From: Pardosa pseudoannulata
Taxonomy: Eukaryota > Arthropoda > Arachnida > Araneae > Lycosidae
Assembly (NCBI GenBank): GCA_032207245.1
Contig: CM063499.1
Span: 32,238,201-32,302,200 of the forward strand
DNA: 64,000 nt
Reading direction: 5' to 3'
The notes under the pieces were generated by a model. That model was given only the letters and a program-made list of their open reading frames with translations, did not search any database and had not been told where the DNA came from. This document shows, piece by piece, positions 57,584 through 64,000 of the stretch (position 1 is the first letter of the stretch; every line of letters begins with the position of its first letter). Position numbers and translations under genes: made by a program.

Positions 57584-58380
57584 ATACCTATATTGCCCAG
57601 AAGCAGTCATTTTGACTGCTTGGGAAATTTTAAATAATCAAAAGATTTTTATTTATTGAATTGAGTAAATTTCTTATATGACCTGTCCGGCTTTGTTTTG
57701 AAATAACATTTTTTTTTTTTTTTCCGATTACGATAACATGCCGATGCATGATAAATTGTCAATTTGGGCGTATACTTGATAAGTGTCAGTTGCTCAATAA
57801 GCTAAAGTAGTACTAGTTATTCGAATCTTTATAAAGTGTTGTTCTAACAAGTTGTTTATTTTATTTCTTTTGCGCCCTAACTTTATGAAAAAAATGTTGA
57901 ACAGAAATGAGTTATTTTAAAAGCTAACGAACATAAGTAAAGAGTGCTCCGATATAGAATCAAATGCAACAAATTCTGAACTATCATCTGAAGATGAAGC
58001 GGATTATATTCAAAGTGAAACATCTGATGCTGAAGATAGTGATGAAGAGTTGATCACCAATGATGAAAATGAAAGTGTCATCAATATGCCCAGGAAAAGG
58101 TGTAGGGTGCTAACTAGTTCAGATTTTGATGAAGAAACTGAAAATACGTTTCAGAGGTCGAATGTACAAATAATAATGCATAAATTATTTTTTTTTAAAG
58201 TACATTTTTTTATTGTTAATATTTACTAATAACTTGTTTAATTGTAAATAATATAAGAAATATTAAAAATCAATTTTAAACAAATTTCTATACATATTTG
58301 TTATTTTTTCACAATGCAGTCATTTTGACTGTTTTTGAGCAACATAGGTATACAAGAAATCTCGGGCAATCTAGTGTTAA
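57383..58380 (+). mobile_element. piggyBac-like element E with transposase N-terminal remnant
   Basis: TTAA-CACTAGAATGCCC on the left and GGGCAATCTAGTG-TTAA on the right. The hairpin CAGTCA-TTT-TGACTG occurs three times: 57404-57418, 57604-57618 and 58318-58332. An acidic transposase-like N-terminus lies inside. (AT)n at 57551-57581. Confidence 0.9.
57921..58187 (+). pseudogene. piggyBac transposase acidic N-terminus remnant
   Basis: One frame reads ECSDIESNATNSELSSEDEA, then SETSDAEDSDEELITNDENE, then PRKRCRVLTSSDFDEETENT. A long Ser/Asp/Glu-rich leader followed by a basic patch is typical of piggyBac-like transposase N-termini. The catalytic domain is missing and a stop precedes the frame. 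Composition-based, supported by its place in a TTAA element. Confidence 0.65.
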
Positions 58381-59530
58381 AAACTAAAGGCATCAAAGGC
58401 GGTGTGGCAACTGGACCATATGGGCCAAGCCCTTCAATCCAGAGGCTTCTGTCAGTAAGTACAAAAATGACAATGAGCGAAAAATAAACACATAAAAGAG
58501 CAAAGAGATAGAAGGGTGGATTCGTGAGTTCATAACACAAAACTAGAAAAAAAAAACTAAAGGCAAAAATGCAGGTTATTTTGCAAATAAAATTTACCAA
58601 TCAGATAGCTAGATTTTGAGAACTTTTCTCAATGTTTGCAATCGCAAACTTGAGCTTCCTGATTGGTGGATTCCTTTTGCGAAATAGTTTGAATATAACC
58701 TGCATAATAGCATATCTTTTCAACCCATGGTAAAATAAAAAAAAATGCTTGTTGCATTATTCAAATCTTTCAGTCATACATTAATAAAATGTAATAATAA
58801 TCTACAAGGGCTGAAAACATTCTTTGCCTTGGGCCCCAAATCTTGATAATCAGGCCCTGTCAATAAGTGTATGTTTACTATTGTTTACTTCCTCGTCCAA
58901 AGTAGTATTATAAATTAGAAAACATTTGATCTTCAGATTTCAAAGGATATGCCTATTTTGCCTAGTTCATGTTATCCATGTACTAATATATATGCAGGGC
59001 CAGGGATAATAGGTGTTCAGAGCACATGTGCATACAGGTGGTCAAATTTTTAGAACAGCTGATTGGATAAATAACATTAAAATGTGCTAAATGCAGCATT
59101 TTTATGGAGAATTTTACAGAAAATGATTAATAAGAAAAACTACGTCTTTTTCTCTCTGCATCTCGTGTCTGGGAATAATTGTCATAAACCTGGGTTAATT
59201 TTTATTTCATCACATTTATTGTTTTTTAAAATGACGTTGATTTGCAACATATTAAGTCATTTTTAAAGAAATTCTTATTAAAATATTTTCAAAAATGACA
59301 ACTAAAATAATCCAGACAGATTTGTAATAAGGGGTAAAGTATAAGTTGAAATGTATAGTTTTGTAACAAATTTACTGCCTGTCTATTTCTTTACATAATA
59401 TTTATTAGCAATGGAAAAGGAATTCTGTAAAAAATCTAGACTTCCCTATTATTCCTGATACTGCTTGTAATCTGCTTGTAATTTAATGCATATTTTTTAA
59501 GGGTGTGATGAAACGATTATTTTATATTAA
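58381..59530. other. Intergenic sequence, no gene seen
   Basis: CAGGGC-type ends at 57227 and GCCCTG at 58859 could be the limits of an old hAT element enclosing element E, but no target duplication is visible. Confidence 0.35.
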
Positions 59531-59627
59531 TCAGTTGTCTTTTAAAGTCATGAAAAATGATCTGCTAAATCATTGAAAGTCATGAAAAGTCATGGATTTG
59601 AAAAATTTTATTTTGTCAGATACCCTG
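59531..59627 (+). mobile_element. 0.77 kb TIR element, right-end fragment
   Basis: Last ~95 bp only: AAAGTCATGAAAAATGATC ... TTTTGTCAGATACCCTG. It abuts the truncated pogo copy. Confidence 0.8.
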
Positions 59628-59629
59628 TA

Positions 59630-60363
59630 TATTACCATAGGAATAATGTTAATTTTGAATCATTACAATGACCCCAAGCATATTATTTTTTATTAGAGCA
59701 ACTGCCAATTTTAGACTGCAGAACTCATGAGCAAGTGGGCTATTTTAAAATTATCGTACTGTGGTGCAACTTCAAGAAACCTATACTCCTCTCTTTGTGG
59801 TTGCTTAAAGGACCCTTTCGTCACGTACGACATTGATGTCTTAGGTAGATGACACTCCAGACACTAATGAAATGACCCAGCTCCTCAGTGTCAAATTTCC
59901 GAATCGTCAATTATCTTTTGATGAGTTTGTTGTGGTAAATGAAACATTACAGTGCTGTGAAGAAAATTTAAATGAGGATGATTTTATTGTCCATATTATC
60001 AGAAATGAAGAAATCTGCGATTCCGACGGCGGAGAATAAATCGTCCTAGCTTTTGAAAAAGCGAATGAAAACGAAGCCATCAATGCCTTGCGTCAATATT
60101 TTGAAGGACAATTTAATTCTGAAGATATTTTTCAAAATCTAACGGATATGGAATCAGTGATAATGAAAAATTCCCAAATGAACTTGAAACAGGATTCACT
60201 CTTTTTCAAAAATTCAGTAATGGAAATACAAATAAATAGAAGTGTTTTCTAGGCATGTACTGTTGCATCATTTCTTTGCTCAATTTTTTTATATTTTTTC
60301 AATTTGTTACAAAGACCATATGATGTTGGTCCCACAGGGTGTTGTTATGACGAGGTTCTACTG
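59630..60363 (+). mobile_element. pogo/Tigger-like element, copy 2, left-truncated
   Basis: Follows copy 1 from ATTACCATAGGAATAATG to the right end GACGAGGTTCTACTG, then TA (60364-60365). It keeps ~150 bp of transposase missing from copy 1. Its right end is 57 bp from the syndapin acceptor. Confidence 0.88.
59845..60250 (+). pseudogene. pogo/Tigger transposase C-terminal remnant, longer copy
   Basis: Reads VDDTPDTNEMTQLLSVKFPN, then LSFDEFVVVNETLQCCEENL and NEDDFIVHII, then a stop. Another frame continues with ANENEAINALRQYFEGQF and DMESVIMKNSQMNLKQ. The order (acidic 'F..VDE.L.C.E.L.DDDI' then 'ALR.YFE') fits the C-terminal region of Tigger transposases. Internal stops; inactive. Confidence 0.7.
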
Positions 60364-60422
60364 TATTTTGTCACAATTTATGTGTGCTAGCATAAAATTA
60401 ATTTATATGTTTCTGTTTCCAG

Positions 60423-60652
60423 TTAAAAAGACTTGGCAATGTCCCACCACAGTGATGATGCCATGCTCATAGTGGGCAGTGACAGCTTCTGGGAACCTGG
60501 TAACTATAAACGCACAACAAAGAGAATAGAAGACAGTTTCCGGTTGTGCAATGATCTCATATTGCTCATACAAGAAAGAAGTGAAATAGAAAAAACTTAT
60601 GCTAAAAGTTTAAGAAACTGGTCAAAAAAATGGAATGAAACTATAGAAAAAG
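60423..60652 (+). CDS. Synd: Syndapin (PACSIN) exon with start codon, F-BAR N-terminus
   Basis: First coding exon of a syndapin/PACSIN protein, a membrane-curving F-BAR adaptor that links endocytosis to dynamin and actin. The acceptor AG is at 60421-60422 after a T-rich tract. The ATG is at 60439 with a purine at -3, and an in-frame TAA at 60424-60426 excludes an earlier start. The donor GTTAGT begins at 60653 and splits codon 72 after its first base. The 71 complete residues include SFWEPGNYKRTTKRIEDSFR and IEKTYAKSLRNWSKKW, the signature first helix of PACSIN F-BAR domains. Because the exon starts at an acceptor, an untranslated 5' exon must exist upstream; I could not identify it. A pogo-like transposon ends 57 bp before the acceptor. 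The assignment rests on remembered family sequence, but the match is dense and the frame continues correctly into the next two exons. Confidence 0.96.
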
Positions 60653-61299
60653 GTTAGTTTATTTTACATGTATCTTAAGTTTCTAAAGATTTCGGAAGTT
60701 AAGCACTTGTAGTGGTATTTAAGTGTGAAAATGAATAAATTTTGCCCACATGCTGCCCACTTTTATTCCCTTATTTTTATTTTCTGTGCATAAGTATATT
60801 TTAAAATTAAATAGTAAAGATTATATTAAGAGATAAATATTTAATTTTTTCTCCAATTAAATTGGATTGCCTTTACCAGAATATATGTTTGTGCTCTTCA
60901 GGACTTATTGCTATGTTAGGTTTAAACTAAATATTTTCATCTTTAATATGTTCAACATTTTTATTTATTATAAAAAGTTTTTAACAAATTTAAATTCTGA
61001 TTGTACCTTATCTGTGGTAATTTGATCTGTGAGAGTTCTTAATTTAAACATTTAAAAAATTTTGCATCTATTCTATTTTTTTAACATAACACTTTTGCAG
61101 ATTTGAATTTAAATAAAAGGTTATCTGCTACTGTTATTTTCTTAAAGCTGTGACTAATTTTTCTTTATTCCAAAACAGTTACAAGAAAAGTCATTTTATA
61201 AAATTTTCAAAGTAATTTCAGCCTAATCTAGTTTTGTCTAAGAAACATTAATAAAAATTAAACTGAATGCTATTAATTTTTTTTATCTAAAAGAAATTA

Positions 61300-61348
<49 letters not shown>

Positions 61349-61420
61349 GGTAAATAAAATTAAACTAATGGCATAATAAATTGATTTTTATTATTATTTT
61401 TTTATTTTTTATTTTAAAAG
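60653..61420 (+). other. Synd: Syndapin intron between first two coding exons
   Basis: GT...AG intron of 768 bp, AT-rich, with an (AT)n microsatellite near its 3' end. No other element recognised. Confidence 0.9.
61304..61346. repeat. (AT)n microsatellite in syndapin intron
   Basis: About 43 bp of AT, ~75 bp upstream of the second coding exon. Confidence 0.97.
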
Positions 61421-61620
61421 GTCCTGAATATGGTACGACAGAAGCTGCCTGGAAAGCAGTTTTAATTGAAGCTGACCGGAGGTGTGATATGCATCTAAGG
61501 GTTAAAGACCAATTATTAAATGACATTGTTACACAAATTAAACAATGGCAAAAAGACAATTTTCACAAATCTATGATGCATATAAAAGAAAAGAAAGAAA
61601 TGGATGACAGCTTCAAGAAG
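61421..61620 (+). CDS. Synd: Syndapin (PACSIN) second coding exon
   Basis: Follows a 768 bp intron with acceptor AAAAG at 61416-61420 behind a long T-rich tract. The first two bases complete glycine 72. Residues 73-138 include PEYGTTEAAWKAV and the run DMHLRVKDQLLNDIV, the conserved PACSIN 'GPEYGT..AAW.....EAD' segment in the middle helices of the F-BAR crescent. The exon ends in phase 0 at KK before the donor GTTATT, a weak but plausible splice site. Frame and length (200 nt) agree with both flanking exons. The preceding intron carries an (AT)n run at 61304-61346. Confidence 0.96.
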
Positions 61621-63449
61621 GTTATTTAAACTTTTGCCTCTATTTCTCATTAAATTTATTTAAGGATGCAGTTAGTCAAATAAGTGCTTTTTTTTTCTAA
61701 TAGTATTAATATTTTTCATTATTACTAAGTCATGCTATTAGCTTAAATATGATTATAAAGTAGTTAAAAAAAAACTTTGTACTTAAATTTAACATATCAG
61801 ACTTTTAATTCAAAACAATCACTTTTTGACCTAATGCAAGCTAAGTCTCTTTGGCAGCCATCTTCTAAGGCACGCACCACTTCCATGGGAATTTCCATAG
61901 ATGCTCTCCTTAAAGAATGTTTGACTTTTTAAATTGAGTTGCTGCTTGTGTATATCTTTGCCTCCAATACTGACCTTAATTTATTGTTTGGACCCACCTC
62001 CAGATGGCGCTTTTGTGCGTCTGTGTGTAAGTTTTTTGCGGCTTGTAGTTGGTATGTTGTTCTTCGGTTGTATCCCTCACCTGATTATGAGCACATCTGC
62101 TGCTCTCAATTTTGAATTTAAATGTAAATAAATAAGTGTTGTGTTTGCTCTCCCACTCTGGATTATTATACTTTGATTCACTGAACCCTACTGAATTTTG
62201 ACATATTTTCGTTTGGATTTTAGTTGAACTTTAGTTGGATTGGCGGCCATCATTTATAGGCAGGTGGATTTAAATCTGAATTGCTGGAAGGCAAATATTT
62301 GTTTTCTATTAAGTCTGGCACCTTCTCTTTCAACCACGTCTAGGTCATCTTTGCTTTATGAGCTTTGCTGTTGAAAAATCCATCTCTCTTGAGCAGGTTT
62401 ATGGACAAATGTTTCAATGCCAAATAATGGTTGAATGGGTAGGAAGCTGCTCTTTGGTATTGGAGTTTGTGGTTTTGAATCCCAGTACTGACATAGATGA
62501 TTATAGCTGTTTGGAATCAGCCTCAAGCAGTAGGTCCTGGTTTTATTAGCCTTCATGTTGCAAACCAATAAACCATAGTACTCCAAACCAAACCGAATTG
62601 GGGTTTTCTCTGTTGGGTCTAAAGTAGTGTCTTAGTAAAATTTTACTGTGGTTTTTGCCTCTTTATCCCAATAATGATTCTCTGAAACTCTTTCATTGTT
62701 GACTACCCACCAAACCATTACAGAAGCTGTATGATAAATTCTCTGTACACAATTTTTCTTCTTCAGCTTCTTGAGCACTCCTAACATACACAGTCATTCT
62801 GACAGTTGAAAAATATTCTTGAACATTAAAAATATTCTCTGCAATAAACAGAATTCATCCATGTCTGTTATGAGCATGGTGCTGCAACAATGCTTTTGCT
62901 TCAAGATACCTCTGGCACTTTAATTCATTTGTAAGAAAATGGCCAGTTATTCTTATATAACCTCTTAGTCTAAGGTCTTTACTATGTTATAAATTATTCT
63001 TTTTGACTTGTTCATCTGTTTAGCGAGTCTTCTTTTGTCAATACTGGTGTGCTCACCAAGTGCGAATGGCCGATTCTGATGTGGTCTGCAATGCTATTGG
63101 TCTCAAAACTCTTAATTGTTTAATAAATCAATCTTTTAAAAATCTCTGATGGGCTATTTTTATTTTATTCAAAATATTAATTATTGCACGCATCAACGCT
63201 CATTCTACTGTGTTAGAACAAAATACATTAAAGACTACAATTTTTCTATTCAAAAATGCTGAAAAGGATTTTGACTGACAAAATTTAAAATCGTCTTCTG
63301 CTTTCATGTTGCAGCAGAAAACCTCAAATTTTTGTATCTTAATTTATGGCACAACTAAGTAAATAAATCATATAATCTTGTAGATACTTATTCAAACATC
63401 AGTTATTTAAAAAAGTTTATTTATTTTTTTATAATTGCACTTATTTTAG
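61621..63449 (+). other. Synd: Syndapin intron holding an old SINE
   Basis: GT...AG intron of 1829 bp. It contains a diverged + strand SINE (62418-62594). The rest is slightly richer in G+C than the upstream intergenic DNA, with no recognisable coding sequence. Confidence 0.88.
62418..62594 (+). mobile_element. Old SINE in syndapin intron
   Basis: GCCAAATAATGGTTGAATGG head, GGTTTTGAATCCCAG in place of the B box, tail AAGCAGTAGGTCCTGG ... CATAGTACTCCAAACC. Many substitutions, mostly C/G to T/A. Confidence 0.85.
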
Positions 63450-63587
63450 GCTCAAAAATCATGGGCTAAGTTGTTAGCTCGGGTCAATAAATGTAAAGCT
63501 GATTATCATCAAGCTTGTAAAAATGAAAAATCTGCAGTTAACCAAGAAAGAAATGCTACAGCTGATACCTCTTTATCTCCTGATCAG
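63450..63587 (+). CDS. Synd: Syndapin (PACSIN) third coding exon; gene continues past window
   Basis: 46 codons in phase 0, between an acceptor TTTTAG at 63444-63449 and a donor GTATAA at 63588. The peptide AQKSWAKLLARVNKCKADYH, then QACKNEKSAV and DTSLSPDQ, matches the PACSIN stretch where the charged coiled helix turns at a conserved 'ADPSL.P.Q' motif. This brings the protein to residue 184; a full PACSIN has a ~290-residue F-BAR domain, a linker and an SH3 domain, all of which must lie downstream. The preceding intron is 1829 bp and contains an old SINE. The remaining 413 bases of the window are intron with no further exon visible. Confidence 0.95.
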
Positions 63588-64000
63588 GTATAATATCTTC
63601 TAATAAAATTTTTAAAGATCTCCTTTTCCTCTCTTAAAATATGACTATTGAAGTTTTTTTTATATGTCTAAAAAAAGAAAAAACTGAAAGTTTGGTATGG
63701 AAAAATTTATTCACACCTGATTTTATAAAAATCTAATTAGCTGATTTTTATATATTTAAAATTTAATGATCATCACATATAATTAATATTAGATTTATTT
63801 TAAGCAAAAATTTGGAGTATCTAAACTAGCAAAAATTAGATTGCATACTGGTTGCTTAATTTTTTTCAGGTTAAATGTATAACTGTGTACTTATAAAAAC
63901 TCTTTAGAATTAGAGTAAATGCAGTACTTGCTTGAGAGGAAATCCTATTTTTTTTTATCCTCTGACAGTCAACAGGACCTGACTAAGATACTTTTGTGCC

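Noticed and set aside
57227..58859. Possible hAT element enclosing piggyBac element E
   Set aside because: CAGGGC/GCCCTG ends are suggestive but the flanks show no 8 bp duplication and no transposase remnant.

Overview
The window is a gene-poor, AT-rich, repeat-packed stretch of a eukaryotic nuclear genome. Spliced exons, tRNA-derived SINEs, Helitron-, hAT-, mariner/Tc1-, pogo- and piggyBac-like DNA transposons, long (AT)n runs and satellites rule out a bacterium, phage or organelle. The one recognisable gene encodes a bilaterian syndapin/PACSIN. An arthropod, perhaps a chelicerate with a large intergenic-rich genome, is the best guess; the species cannot be fixed from sequence alone.

Gene content: only the last ~3.6 kb holds a credible host gene. 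Three coding exons (60423-60652, 61421-61620, 63450-63587, + strand) encode the first 184 residues of the F-BAR domain of syndapin. The start exon begins at a splice acceptor, so at least one untranslated 5' exon lies upstream. The rest of the gene runs off the right edge. No other open frame in the first 60 kb looks like a host protein.

Transposon layout, left to right: a piggyBac-type MITE (307-545) and a three-unit ~0.7 kb tandem repeat (1.7-3.57 kb); a cluster of SINEs, foldback MITEs, a hAT remnant and piggyBac relics (4.4-11.5 kb); two copies of a 0.77 kb TIR family and a Helitron (11.6-14.7 kb); a SINE split by a 722 bp TIR element (16.3-17.2 kb); another piggyBac MITE (18.4-18.9 kb); a 68 bp satellite (20.4-21.35 kb); a SINE trimer joined to a long-armed inverted repeat (28.07-29.2 kb); a mariner element carrying two younger transposons (32.46-35.02 kb); Helitron-like and 0.77 kb copies (36.4-38.6 kb); a young SINE inside an older SINE (39.6-40.0 kb); a 238 bp satellite (41.3-42.3 kb); a pogo element inside a tandem duplication followed by a Helitron (44.7-47.2 kb); inverted pairs of a 300 bp TIR MITE (49.2-49.9 and 54.95-55.57 kb); a SINE-broken Tc1 element (50.8-51.2 kb); and a piggyBac relic and a second pogo copy (57.4-60.4 kb) ending 57 bp before the syndapin start exon.

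The most notable pattern is a set of at least six piggyBac-like (TTAA-flanked) elements. Each carries a short perfect hairpin about 17-21 nt from a TTAA end. The hairpin sequence differs from element to element but its position is conserved. Several insertions can be ordered in time because one element sits inside another with intact target-site duplications.
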